DNA from: Ensifer adhaerens
GTDB taxonomy: Bacteria > Pseudomonadota > Alphaproteobacteria > Rhizobiales > Rhizobiaceae
Reading direction: 5' to 3'
DNA: 64,000 bases
Assembly (NCBI RefSeq): GCF_002007205.1
Contig: NZ_LAZS01000006.1
Location: 744,001-808,000, forward strand
In this document: in pieces, positions 16,647-24,934 of the stretch
Position numbering within the stretch: the stretch's first letter is position 1
Layout: every line of letters begins with the position of its first letter
The notes under the pieces: generated by a model
The model's database searches: none
Told to the model about the DNA's origin: nothing
The model's input: the letters and a program-made list of their open reading frames with translations, nothing else
Position numbers and translations under genes: made by a program

Positions 16647-17882
16647 ATGCTTCAGGCAGGTGGCCACTGGCGCAACTGGGTCGGAAACCAATCATGCATC
16701 GTGCGCCATCGCGGCGCGCCCGACAGCGAGGCGGCGCTCGCACAGATGGTCCGCGAGGCGACATCGCAGGGGCTGAACGTCCGCTGCGCCGGCTCCGGTC
16801 ATTCGTTCACGCCGGTGGCGCTGACCAGCGGTCTGCAGCTGACACTCTCGAGCATGCAGGGCGTCGTCAACATCGACAGCACCCGCAAGCGCGTGGCGGT
16901 CAAGGCCGGCACCACCATCAACCAGCTCGGCAAGGTGCTGAAGGAGAACGGCCTGTCGCTGATCAACCAAGGCGATATCGACAGCCAGGCGCTAGCCGGC
17001 GCGCTGACGACCGGCACACATGGCACCGGCGCCAGGCTCGGCAACATGGCCTCGCAGATCGTCGGCATGCGCCTCGTGCAGCCCGACGGCAGCATCCTCG
17101 TGGTCGACGAGACCACGCCGGATCTGCTGGAGGCGGCGCGCGTCTCGGTCGGCATGCTCGGCGTGATCTCGGAGATCACATTACAGGCGATGGACAGCTA
17201 CAATCTCCATGAAAAGCTCTGGCGCTGCACCTTCGACGAAATGATCGAACAGCACGACGAGCTTGCCGCCAAGCACCGCCATTTCGGTTTCTTCTGGTGC
17301 CCGGTTCCGGAGAGCCGCCACTGCTACTGCCTGCCGGACACGGCCTCGGTGTCGACCACGGACAAGACCTCCGACGTCTGCGAGATGAAGGTGATCGACA
17401 TCACCGAGGAAGCGCCGATGGAGCGCGGGTTCGAGAAGATCGCCTATTCCTCGGAGATCTACCCGATCGAGTACGTGCCGAACTTCCACGAGCTCGAATA
17501 TGCGGTGCCTGTCGCCCACGGCAAGGAAGCGGTAAAGGCAGTGCGCAAGCTGATGCTGGAAAAGCACCCGACCTGCATCTACCCGATCGAATATCGCTTC
17601 ACTGCCGGCGACACCGGCTGGATCAGCCCCTTCTTCGAGCAGGATTCGATCACGCTTTCGGTCTCGGGCGAACCGGGCACCGACTACTGGGAATACCTGA
17701 AGGACGTCGACACGATCCTCCGGCAATACGGCTCGCGGCCGCACTGGGGCAAGCTGCATTTCCTCGGCGCCGAGGATGTGACGGCGCTCTACCCTCGCGC
17801 GGGCGATTTCCGGGCGCTCCGGGCCAGGGTCGATCCGGAGGGACGTTTCCTCAACGATCACCTGCAGCAGCTCTTCGGATAG
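16647..17882 (+). CDS. FAD-linked sugar-lactone oxidase (D-arabinono-1,4-lactone oxidase family)
   Basis: A 411-residue VAO-type flavoprotein. The FAD domain shows the family motif RCAGSGHSFTP, whose His normally carries the covalent FAD, plus GALTTGTHGTG. The C-terminal ALO domain ends with RPHWGKLHFL, close to the HWGK motif of gulonolactone and arabinonolactone oxidases. These enzymes oxidise an aldonolactone or an alditol with oxygen or another acceptor. GGGAG fixes the ATG at 16647. It probably works with the upstream SDR under the divergent LuxR-type regulator. The precise substrate is unknown. Confidence 0.85.
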   Translation: MLQAGGHWRNWVGNQSCIVRHRGAPDSEAALAQMVREATSQGLNVRCAGSGHSFTPVALTSGLQLTLSSMQGVVNIDSTRKRVAVKAGTTINQLGKVLKENGLSLINQGDIDSQALAGALTTGTHGTGARLGNMASQIVGMRLVQPDGSILVVDETTPDLLEAARVSVGMLGVISEITLQAMDSYNLHEKLWRCTFDEMIEQHDELAAKHRHFGFFWCPVPESRHCYCLPDTASVSTTDKTSDVCEMKVIDITEEAPMERGFEKIAYSSEIYPIEYVPNFHELEYAVPVAHGKEAVKAVRKLMLEKHPTCIYPIEYRFTAGDTGWISPFFEQDSITLSVSGEPGTDYWEYLKDVDTILRQYGSRPHWGKLHFLGAEDVTALYPRAGDFRALRARVDPEGRFLNDHLQQLFG

Positions 17883-17927
17883 CGCCAGCCAACCAAGCGC
17901 CCGCCGCTGCGCTCAGCCCAAACAAAA

Positions 17928-17958
17928 ACGCCGCGCGATGGTCGCGCGGCGTTCTTTA
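17928..17958. terminator. Bidirectional terminator between lactone oxidase and grpE
   Basis: Perfect 12-bp GC-rich arms (AACGCCGCGCGA, 17928-17939, and its complement, 17943-17954) with a TGG loop. CTTTAT follows on the plus strand and GTTTTTGTTT on the minus strand, so it can end both convergent genes. Confidence 0.85.
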
Positions 17959-17976
17959 TAACTCTGACCGTCAGGA

Positions 17977-18594
17977 TCAGGCGGTCGGCGCGTCGCCGTT
18001 TTCGCCAGCAACGACCTTGGGGCCACCCTTGGAGACGCCGACCATGGCCGGGCGCAGAACGCGGTCGCCGATGGTGTAGCCGGCCTGGACGACCTGCAGC
18101 ACCGTGTTGTTCGGAACGTCCGCATTCGGGATCTCGAACATGGCCTGGTGGAAGTTCGGATCGAACCTCTGGCCTTCCGGCTCCAGCTTCTTGACGCCGT
18201 GGCGCTCGAGCGCCGACAGCATCGAACGCTCGGTCATTTCCACGCCCTCGATCAGCGCGTTGAGGCCGGCCTCACCGGCTTCCTTGGCTTCCGCCGGAAT
18301 GGCGTCGAGCGCGCGGCGCAGGTTGTCGGATACCGCCAGCATGTCGCGGGCAAAGCCGGCAACCGAATAGGACTTGGCGTCCTTGACGTCGCGCTCGGTG
18401 CGACGGCGCAGGTTGTCCATTTCGGCCGCAAGCCGAAGGTACTTGTCGCGCAGCTCGGCGCTTTCGGCCCGGGCGAGTTCCAACGGATCGGGCTCGGCAA
18501 CGGCTGCTGCTTCGGCAGCCTCGGCAGCGTCCGGCGCGGCGTCGAATACCTCGTCGGTGGCCTCGGGTCCGTGCTTGTTCGTATCGTCGGTCAT
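17977..18594 (-). CDS. grpE: Nucleotide exchange factor GrpE
   Basis: Releases ADP from DnaK in the Hsp70 chaperone cycle. The 205-residue protein has an acidic N-terminus, a long coiled-coil helix ([25 protein letters not shown]), and the C-terminal beta domain with [38 protein letters not shown] and the closing [24 protein letters not shown] before the ATG at 18594 sets the start. It lies downstream of hrcA on the same strand with a 264-bp gap containing a repeat element, so joint or separate heat-shock control are both possible. Confidence 0.95.
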   Translation of the reverse strand: MTDDTNKHGPEATDEVFDAAPDAAEAAEAAAVAEPDPLELARAESAELRDKYLRLAAEMDNLRRRTERDVKDAKSYSVAGFARDMLAVSDNLRRALDAIPAEAKEAGEAGLNALIEGVEMTERSMLSALERHGVKKLEPEGQRFDPNFHQAMFEIPNADVPNNTVLQVVQAGYTIGDRVLRPAMVGVSKGGPKVVAGENGDAPTA

Positions 18595-18740
18595 GACGTT
18601 CTCCGCAGTGTCGTCTCTATTGTCCTTCGCATTTCCGCGCCGCAAGCGCGAGCCTGCGTTTCAGCAAAAATGCTCAGGGACAGGATTTGAAGCCGATATC
18701 GAGGTTTGGGGCCGAAAAATCAAGGGTCCAATCGCGCTCC

Positions 18741-18846
18741 TGCTGCGCCGCGCGTCTTATCAGTCGCGCAAAGATCGCTGCAGCACTTTGATTTGCTGCA
18801 TGTCTTTGCCCTTGATCGAGATCGATTTAAGGCGACACGCAGCGAC
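18741..18846 (+). repeat. Dispersed hairpin repeat, copy 1 (hrcA-grpE gap)
   Basis: About 106 bp that align along their whole length with 20061-20170. Shared blocks include GCGCCGCGCGTC, CGCTGCAGC and CTGCAT. The right half folds into an imperfect hairpin (arms about 18795-18815 and 18822-18843). Its flanks lie 12 bp after the hrcA stop. Similar elements are, from memory, common between genes in Rhizobiaceae. Confidence 0.75.
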
Positions 18847-18858
18847 AAAAGCGCGCCT

Positions 18859-19938
18859 TTAGCGGGAAAGCCGCGACATCAGCTGCGCGGTATAGTCGAC
18901 CATGGGGACGATGCGGGAGTAATTGAGCCGCGTCGGACCGATGACACCCACGGCACCGACGATGCGGTCTTCGCCATCGCGATAGGGCGCGACGATCAAT
19001 GACGAGCCGGAAAGCGAGAACAGCTTGTTTTCCGAGCCGATGAAGATCCTCACCCCCGGGCCGCTTTCGGCAAGATCGAGCAGCTCGATCATGCTGTCCT
19101 TCTTTTCGAGGTCGTCGAACAGCATTCTGAGCCTATCGATGTCCTCGGCGCCTTCGAGGCCTTCGAGCAGGTTGGCGCGGCCGCGCACGATCAACCGCGC
19201 CGGCTTCTCGTCGCCCTCGTTGCCCGACCAGATGGCAAGACCGCGCTCGACGAGATCCTGCGACAGCGCGTCGAGCTCGCCGCGCACCGTCAATTTCACC
19301 TTTTCGAGCTGTGCCCTGACTTCGGCGATCGTCTGACCGGCGAGATGCGCGTTGAGGAAGTTTGCCGCCTCCGTGAGCTGCGAACTGGTAACGCCGGCCG
19401 GCAGCTCGATGATGCGGTTTTCCACCTGGTCATGTTCGCCGACGAGCACGGCCAATGCCTTGGTCGGCGCCAGACGGATGAATTCGACATGCTTCAAGAC
19501 CGGGTCGGCCTTGGCGGTGATGACAAGCCCTGCACCGCGCGACATGCCGGACAACATCTGGCTCGCTTCGGTCAAAAGCGCATCGACCGGCTGGGTATGA
19601 TCGTCGCGCCGCACGTGCCGGTCGATCGAGGCACGATCTTCGGGCGAGAGGTTGCCGACCTGCATGAAGGCGTCGACGAAGAAGCGCAGGCCCGTCTGGG
19701 TCGGCAGGCGGCCGGCGCTGACATGCGGCGAATAGATGAGGCCGAGATCTTCGAGGTCGCTCATCACGTTGCGCACGGAGGCGGGCGACAGCGCCATCGG
19801 CAGAAGCCGCGACAGATTGCGCGAGCCGAGCGGCTCGCCGCTCGTCAGATAGGTCTCCACGATGCGACGGAAAATTTCGCCCGAGCGCTCGTCGAGCGCC
19901 GCAGCGATTTCCTTTGCTCCGGGATTGCGCAGTACCAT
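18859..19938 (-). CDS. hrcA: Heat-inducible transcription repressor HrcA
   Basis: Repressor of groESL-type operons through the CIRCE element. The 359-residue protein has the N-terminal winged helix ([49 protein letters not shown]), the HrcA domain and the C-terminal [19 protein letters not shown] motif. The frame extends to 20061, but family starts and GTGGAG before the ATG support 19938. No CIRCE inverted repeat was found in the window, so its targets lie elsewhere. Repeat copies sit on both sides of the gene. Confidence 0.95.
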   Translation of the reverse strand: MVLRNPGAKEIAAALDERSGEIFRRIVETYLTSGEPLGSRNLSRLLPMALSPASVRNVMSDLEDLGLIYSPHVSAGRLPTQTGLRFFVDAFMQVGNLSPEDRASIDRHVRRDDHTQPVDALLTEASQMLSGMSRGAGLVITAKADPVLKHVEFIRLAPTKALAVLVGEHDQVENRIIELPAGVTSSQLTEAANFLNAHLAGQTIAEVRAQLEKVKLTVRGELDALSQDLVERGLAIWSGNEGDEKPARLIVRGRANLLEGLEGAEDIDRLRMLFDDLEKKDSMIELLDLAESGPGVRIFIGSENKLFSLSGSSLIVAPYRDGEDRIVGAVGVIGPTRLNYSRIVPMVDYTAQLMSRLSR

Positions 19939-20060
19939 GTCACTCCACATATGCAGGCACATCCTGCCGTGGCCGGAATATAGTGTCCCTGCCGCCCGAT
20001 GGCAAAAGGGAAAAAGCGGTCGATTGCCTTGCTTTCCACTGGTTCCCTTTACCTCTGCCA

Positions 20061-20170
20061 TGCTCTGCAGCGCCGCGCGTCCTTGGACGCCCCAAAGGTC
20101 GCTGCAGCGCCTTAAACTGCTGCATAATTTTGTCCCTAAATCGATTTCGATTTAGGGAATTATGCAGTAG
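20061..20170 (+). repeat. Dispersed hairpin repeat, copy 2 (upstream of rph)
   Basis: About 110 bp, homologous and in the same orientation as 18741-18846. The right half is a strong hairpin: outer arms CTGCATAAT (20120-20128) and ATTATGCAG (20159-20167), inner perfect 11-bp arms TCCCTAAATCG (20133-20143) and CGATTTAGGGA (20148-20158), loop ATTT. The hairpin ends 33 bases before the rph ATG, so it may lie in the rph leader. Confidence 0.8.
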
Positions 20171-20200
20171 AAGGCTGACGAGATACGATAGGAGTTGACG

Positions 20201-20920
20201 ATGCGGCCATCCGGCAGAAAAACCAATCAAATGCGCAAGGTTTCCTTCGAGCGCAATTTTTCCAAGCACGCGGAAGGCTCCTGTCTGGTGCGGTTCGGCG
20301 ACACGCATGTGCTGTGCACCGCCAGCCTTGAGGAAAAAGTTCCGGGCTGGCTGCGCAACGGCGGCAAGGGCTGGGTGACGGCGGAATACGGCATGCTGCC
20401 GCGCGCCACCGGCGAGCGCATGAAGCGCGAGGCCGCCAACGGCAAGCAGAGCGGCCGCACCCAGGAAATCCAGCGCCTGATCGGCCGGTCGCTGCGTTCG
20501 GTCGTCGATCTGCCGGCGCTCGGCGAACGCCAGATCTCGATCGACTGCGACGTCATCCAGGCCGATGGCGGCACGCGCACGGCGTCGATCACCGGCGCCT
20601 GGATCGCGCTCCACGACTGCCTGAAGTGGATGGAAGCCCGCAACATGGTGAAGGTCGAGAAGGTCCTGAAGGATCATGTCGCCGCCATTTCCTGCGGCAT
20701 CTTCGCCAACCAGTCGGTGATCGACCTCGACTACCTGGAAGATTCCGCTGCCGAAACCGACGCCAACTTCGTCATGACCGGCTCTGGCGGGATCGTCGAG
20801 ATCCAGGGCACGGCCGAAGGCAAGCCGTTCTCCGAAGAGGAATTCGCAAGCCTGATGGGCCTTGCCAAGAACGGCATCGCCGAGCTGGTCGCGCTGCAGA
20901 AGCAGGCGATCGCCGGCTGA
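20201..20920 (+). CDS. rph: Ribonuclease PH
   Basis: Phosphate-dependent 3'-5' exoribonuclease that trims tRNA precursors. The 239-residue protein begins [42 protein letters not shown] and has the active-site region [22 protein letters not shown] followed by [16 protein letters not shown], typical of the family. GGAG at 20191 gives the ATG at 20201. First of a four-gene run with the VOC protein, rdgB and hemW, an order common in rhizobia. Confidence 0.97.
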   Translation: MRPSGRKTNQMRKVSFERNFSKHAEGSCLVRFGDTHVLCTASLEEKVPGWLRNGGKGWVTAEYGMLPRATGERMKREAANGKQSGRTQEIQRLIGRSLRSVVDLPALGERQISIDCDVIQADGGTRTASITGAWIALHDCLKWMEARNMVKVEKVLKDHVAAISCGIFANQSVIDLDYLEDSAAETDANFVMTGSGGIVEIQGTAEGKPFSEEEFASLMGLAKNGIAELVALQKQAIAG

Positions 20921-20934
20921 CGAAAGGAACCGAC

Positions 20935-21354
20935 ATGGCCCCGGCGCTGGAAGGCATTCTCGAGACCGCGCTTTACGTAGGCGATCTCGATGCCGCCGAG
21001 GCCTTCTACGGCGGCATTCTCGGCCTTGAGCGGATCACCCGCGCCGCAAACCGGCACGTGTTCTTCCGCTGCGGCCAGGGCGTGCTTTTGATCTTCAATC
21101 CGGCCGAAACGCTGAAACCGCCGGCGCCGGACGCAGCCCTGCCGGTACCGCCGCATGGCACGACCGGCCGGGGACATATGTGCTTTCGGGTAGCGGCCGA
21201 GGCGCTCGACGCCTGGAAAGCGAAGCTCGAAACAGCCGGTATCGAGATCGAAAGCGATCTTCGCTGGCCGAACGGGGCGCGGTCCTTTTACTTCCGCGAC
21301 CCGGCCGGCAACAGCCTTGAATGCGCGGAACCGGGCCTGTGGTCCATCGAATGA
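20935..21354 (+). CDS. VOC-family (glyoxalase/bleomycin-resistance fold) protein
   Basis: A 139-residue metal-binding vicinal oxygen chelate protein: [24 protein letters not shown], then a middle [28 protein letters not shown] and [19 protein letters not shown]. The glutamate in LECAEP and the histidine in GHMCF are likely metal ligands. The reaction is unknown. The gene sits between rph and rdgB, 14 bp after rph, and its stop overlaps the most upstream possible rdgB start, so it belongs to the same transcript. Confidence 0.85.
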   Translation: MAPALEGILETALYVGDLDAAEAFYGGILGLERITRAANRHVFFRCGQGVLLIFNPAETLKPPAPDAALPVPPHGTTGRGHMCFRVAAEALDAWKAKLETAGIEIESDLRWPNGARSFYFRDPAGNSLECAEPGLWSIE

Positions 21355-21371
21355 ACACGAAACGAGACACC

Positions 21372-22016
21372 ATGCGCAAACTGGATAACAAGACGCTGAT
21401 CGTCGCCAGCCACAATGCCGGCAAGATCCGCGAGATCCGCGATCTCATCGGCCCGCTCGGCTTCGAGGCGAAGTCGGCGGCAGACCTCAATTTCATCGAG
21501 CCGGATGAAACTGGAACCACCTTCGAGGAAAACGCGACAATCAAGGCGCTCGCCTCGGCCAAAGCCTCCGGCCTGCCGGCGCTGTCCGACGATTCTGGCC
21601 TCGCGATCGATGCACTCGGTGGCGCGCCCGGCGTCTATACCGCCAACTGGGCCGAGCGCGAGGACGGCAGCCGCGACTTCGCCATGGCCATGCAGAAGGT
21701 CGAAGACGCACTGCAGGACAAAGGCGCGACGACGCCTTGCGAGCGCACCGCGCGCTTCGTCTCGGTGCTCTGCCTCGCCTGGCCGGATGGCCATGTGGAG
21801 CTGTTCCGCGGCGAAGTCGAAGGCTTCGTCGTCTGGCCGCCCCGCGGCGGCCAGGGTTTCGGCTATGATCCGGTGTTCCAGCCGAAAGGCTACGACACCA
21901 CCTTCGGCGAGATGAGTGCCGACGAGAAGCATGGCTGGAAGCCGGGCGACGCCGAGGCCCTGTCGCATCGCGCCCGCGCCTTCAAGATCTTTGCCGAGAC
22001 CTGCCTCGGAGCCTGA
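21372..22016 (+). CDS. rdgB: Non-canonical purine NTP pyrophosphatase (dITP/XTP), RdgB/HAM1
   Basis: Hydrolyses dITP, XTP and ITP so they do not enter nucleic acids. The 214-residue protein shows the N-terminal [10 protein letters not shown] motif, the metal and base site [23 protein letters not shown], and the C-terminal [18 protein letters not shown] plus [11 protein letters not shown] codons at 21351 and 21372 are in frame; 21372 gives the usual family start [15 protein letters not shown]. Confidence 0.95.
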   Translation: MRKLDNKTLIVASHNAGKIREIRDLIGPLGFEAKSAADLNFIEPDETGTTFEENATIKALASAKASGLPALSDDSGLAIDALGGAPGVYTANWAEREDGSRDFAMAMQKVEDALQDKGATTPCERTARFVSVLCLAWPDGHVELFRGEVEGFVVWPPRGGQGFGYDPVFQPKGYDTTFGEMSADEKHGWKPGDAEALSHRARAFKIFAETCLGA

Positions 22017-22019
22017 TCG

Positions 22020-22065
22020 GAGCGGGATGAGGAAAAGTGTGAGCGGTTTTCCGCCCGCATCCGGC
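22020..22065 (-). repeat. Short dispersed element between rdgB and hemW
   Basis: Read on the minus strand it contains GGAAAACCGCTCACACTTTT followed by CC, matching the core of the two tandem elements at 51402-51498 (AAACCGCT-GCGCACTTTT). From memory this core is a very common intergenic motif in Rhizobium and Sinorhizobium. The ends (GATGCGGG/CCCGCATC-like) are partly palindromic. Confidence 0.6.
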
Positions 22066-22098
22066 TTCCTACTGAAAGTGACCATGAGAGACGCAATA

Positions 22099-23283
22099 AT
22101 GCAGACTGCCACGCTTTCGGCGATCGGTGACGGCATGGACCCCGGTTTCGGGGTCTATGTGCATTGGCCGTTCTGCGCGGCCAAATGCCCCTATTGCGAC
22201 TTCAACAGCCATGTGCGCCACCAGCCGGTGGACCAGCCCCGTTTCGTCGCTGCCTTCCTGAAGGAGATGGAAGAAGTCCGCGAGCTCTCCGGCCCGCGCA
22301 CCGTCACCAGCATCTTCATGGGTGGCGGCACCCCCTCCTTGATGGAGCCTTCGACGGTCGATGCGATCCTCCAGGGCATCGCCCGGCATTGGCACGTGCC
22401 TGATGGCATCGAGATCACCATGGAGGCGAACCCGTCGAGCGTCGAGGCGACGCGCTTCCACGGCTACCGCGCCGCGGGCGTCAACCGCGTCTCGCTCGGC
22501 GTCCAGGCGCTGAACGACCGGGACCTCAAGTTCCTCGGACGGCTGCACAATGTCGAGGACGCGTTGAAGGCAATCCGGCTGGCGCGCGAGATCTTCCCGC
22601 GCATGTCCTTCGACCTGATCTACGCCCGCCCGAACCAGACGGTCGAGGAATGGGAGCGCGAATTGAAGGAGGCCGTCTCCTATGCGGTCGACCACCTGTC
22701 GCTCTACCAGCTGACGATCGAGGAGGGCACACCCTTCTACGGCCTGCACAAGGCCGGCAAGCTGATCGTTCCGGATGGCGAGCAATCGGCCGTGCTCTAC
22801 GAGGCGACGCAGGAGATTACCGCCGCCATCGGTATGCCGGCCTATGAGGTTTCAAACCACGCCCGCCCGGGTGCCGAAAGCCGACACAACCTCACCTATT
22901 GGCGCTATGGCGACTATGCGGGCATTGGCCCCGGTGCGCACGGGCGCCTCGGTATCGGCAACGGCAAGATCGCGACCTCCACGGAGCGCAAGCCCGAGGA
23001 ATGGCTGCGCCTGGTCGAGACCCATGGTCACGGCATGATCGAGCGGGAATCCCTCGATCTCGAGGCGCAGTCCGACGAGTTGCTGCTGATGGGTCTGCGC
23101 CTCAAGGAAGGCGTCGACCTCGCCCGCTGGCAGACCCTGTCGGGTCGCGACCCGGACCCGGAGCGCGAGCAGTTCCTGATCGACCACGGCTTCATCGAGC
23201 GGCTCGGCAATTCGCGCCTGCGCTGCACGCCGGCCGGCATGCTGATCCTCGACGCGGTGGTCGCCGATCTCGCCTGCCCCTGA
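22099..23283 (+). CDS. hemW: Radical SAM heme chaperone HemW
   Basis: Oxygen-independent coproporphyrinogen oxidase-like protein; members of the HemW branch bind and insert heme rather than oxidise coproporphyrinogen. The 394-residue protein has the [4Fe-4S] motif CAAKCPYC (Cys26, Cys30, Cys33), the SAM-binding MGGGTPSLM, and the HemW domain (RHNLTYWRYGDYAGIGPGAHGRL). It lacks the extra N-terminal cysteine region of true HemN. The start may be 22084 or 22099; GAGAG sits at the right distance from 22099. Last gene of the rph run. Confidence 0.9.
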   Translation: MQTATLSAIGDGMDPGFGVYVHWPFCAAKCPYCDFNSHVRHQPVDQPRFVAAFLKEMEEVRELSGPRTVTSIFMGGGTPSLMEPSTVDAILQGIARHWHVPDGIEITMEANPSSVEATRFHGYRAAGVNRVSLGVQALNDRDLKFLGRLHNVEDALKAIRLAREIFPRMSFDLIYARPNQTVEEWERELKEAVSYAVDHLSLYQLTIEEGTPFYGLHKAGKLIVPDGEQSAVLYEATQEITAAIGMPAYEVSNHARPGAESRHNLTYWRYGDYAGIGPGAHGRLGIGNGKIATSTERKPEEWLRLVETHGHGMIERESLDLEAQSDELLLMGLRLKEGVDLARWQTLSGRDPDPEREQFLIDHGFIERLGNSRLRCTPAGMLILDAVVADLACP

Positions 23284-23322
23284 GGCGAACGGGTCTTGGG
23301 TTGGCGTTCGCCGGCTACAGGC

Positions 23323-23937
23323 TCAATCGAACGTTTCACCTGACAGAGGCGTCGCCCGCATCGACGGCCGCTCCTCGAAGGCATCGAACCAACGGGTGAG
23401 AGACGACCGGCCGCGGAACGACGGCAGGTCGCGAAAAGCCATCCAAGAAAGCGCCGTGGCGAGCGCGATCTGACCGATATCGACAGGGACGCTCGGCTCC
23501 AGCGTTCGCTCCAGCCAATCATAGGTCGCCTCGATCTTCTCCTCGTAGCCGTCCGCAAGCGCCGGATAACGCAGATGCTCCGGCCGGCGCTCCCGCTCCC
23601 AGCGCAGGCCGATGCCGGTCTGGGCCAGAACCTGCGCCACCGACTGCAGCCTCAGCGCCCGCCAGCGCGGTTCGCCGGTTTCAGGGATCAGCTTGCGTCC
23701 CGCATGCAGTGTGTCGAGATAGGCGCAGATGACATCGCTGTCGAAGATCGGCTCCTCCCCCGCGCGCAACAGAACCGGCACTTTGCCGAGCGGATTTTCG
23801 GCATAGACCTCGTCGTTGCGCCGGGTCGGGCTGGTCTCGTGGTGGATGACCTGCAGTTGATCGGCAAGACCGGCCTCATGGGCAAAGACGAGCGCCTTGC
23901 GGGCGAAAGGGGAATGGGTCTGGTAGTAGAGGATCAT
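23323..23937 (-). CDS. Glutathione S-transferase family protein
   Basis: A 204-residue GST: an N-terminal thioredoxin-like domain (MILYYQTHSPFARKALVFAHEAGL, with NPLGKVPVLL and FDSDVICAYLD for glutathione binding) and an all-helical C-terminal domain. The first residues suggest a Tyr or Ser catalytic residue, class not clear. The start at 23937 is chosen because the upstream open frame is not GST-like. Convergent with hemW. Substrate unknown; probably detoxification of electrophiles. Confidence 0.88.
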   Translation of the reverse strand: MILYYQTHSPFARKALVFAHEAGLADQLQVIHHETSPTRRNDEVYAENPLGKVPVLLRAGEEPIFDSDVICAYLDTLHAGRKLIPETGEPRWRALRLQSVAQVLAQTGIGLRWERERRPEHLRYPALADGYEEKIEATYDWLERTLEPSVPVDIGQIALATALSWMAFRDLPSFRGRSSLTRWFDAFEERPSMRATPLSGETFD

Positions 23938-24044
23938 GGCTGCCTCGCGGGATCTGGCGTGAATTCCTGTTCCCGTGAAGAGATATTGCATTGCGACCGA
24001 TAAATGCGCTCTGTTTCAGCGGCCGCACTGCAAGTTTGTTTCGT

Positions 24045-24416
24045 CTAGGCCGCCTTCATCGGATTACCCTTCAGCCGGTTGAGCTCGATGCCCCTGGTGA
24101 CGAGCCGCGCGACCTGAGCGTCATCCACCTCATCGGTGGAGCGCAGGCGAATGTAGGCAATGTCGCCTTTGCCGCCGCCCTTCTCCAGGCGAGCGTCGAG
24201 ATCGAGCATCTCGGCGCCGCGCCAGAAGCCGAAGGTGACGTGATCCTTGGCCCCCTTCAAAAGGCAGACTGCACCGCCGGCTTCATAGATGGGGTGGCCC
24301 CATTTGACGCCGTCGGTGAGCCCGCCTGCGGCCATGAGGGCACCGTGCAGGCGCTTCGCCACATCGGCCGGAACACCGGACAGGCCGGCAATGTAGTCAT
24401 CGAAAGTCTTGGTCAT
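24045..24416 (-). CDS. DUF1801 domain protein
   Basis: A 123-residue cytosolic protein with the DUF1801/YdhG-like pattern: FDDYIAGLSGVPADVAKRLHGALMAAG, VKWGHPIYEAGGAVCLLKGAKDHVTFGFWRGAEM and the closing helical part. Family function is unknown; members often sit with YCII/DGPF proteins and ECF sigma factors, as here. It is the last gene of the run headed by the DGPF protein at 26577, separated from the DoxX-like gene by 35 bp. Confidence 0.8.
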   Translation of the reverse strand: MTKTFDDYIAGLSGVPADVAKRLHGALMAAGGLTDGVKWGHPIYEAGGAVCLLKGAKDHVTFGFWRGAEMLDLDARLEKGGGKGDIAYIRLRSTDEVDDAQVARLVTRGIELNRLKGNPMKAA

Positions 24417-24451
24417 GATCGGCTTTCACTTGTTCGGTTGCAAGGCAGGCG

Positions 24452-24865
24452 TCAGTTCTTGAACGGGATGAGCGCGCGCAGCCGCGGGTCTCTAAGCCAC
24501 AGACCGCCCCAGGCGATCACACCCAGATAGAAGCCGAAGAGCAGATGGGTGAAAAGCGGGCTGCCGGCCCTTAGATGCGTTGCCATGGCGCCCCCGAGAT
24601 AGCCCGTGAGCAGAATGGCGCCGAGGATCGAGGTTCGCGGGATCACGTAAAGCACCGTGCACAGCAAGGTGAGAATGCCGAGAAACCGCGCAAGGCCCTG
24701 ATCGGCGGGATAGCCGAGCGCGACCATGGTTTCGGTGACGACGGCAAGCGGCACGAGCTTGATGACGGCATCGAAGACCAGGAAGGCGACAAGCACGCCG
24801 CTGAGAAAGCGGCCGAGGATGATCGACTTTGCCGTTGGGGCGGGCAGAGCAAGGCTGGTGTTCAT
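24452..24865 (-). CDS. DoxX-like four-helix membrane protein
   Basis: A 137-residue protein with four predicted membrane helices (about residues 20-40, 55-75, 80-98 and 105-125) separated by short loops. The pattern FLVFDAVIKLVPLAVVTETMVALGYPADQGLARFLGILTLLCTVLYVIPRTSILGAILLTGYLGGAMATHLR is that of the DoxX-like group. Function is not established; relatives are linked with redox or solvent stress. It lies 69 bp downstream of the ECF sigma factor gene on the same strand, so it may be a regulon member. Confidence 0.8.
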   Translation of the reverse strand: MNTSLALPAPTAKSIILGRFLSGVLVAFLVFDAVIKLVPLAVVTETMVALGYPADQGLARFLGILTLLCTVLYVIPRTSILGAILLTGYLGGAMATHLRAGSPLFTHLLFGFYLGVIAWGGLWLRDPRLRALIPFKN

Positions 24866-24934
24866 GGATATCTCTCCTTGGATTCCGTTGTCGATCCAAG
24901 GACGAAGTCGCGTGAGGGATCCCGACAGAGGCCG

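Noticed and set aside
17977-20200. CIRCE operator near hrcA/grpE
   Set aside because: No TTAGCACTC-N9-GAGTGCTAA-like inverted repeat found; the inverted repeats present belong to the dispersed hairpin element.
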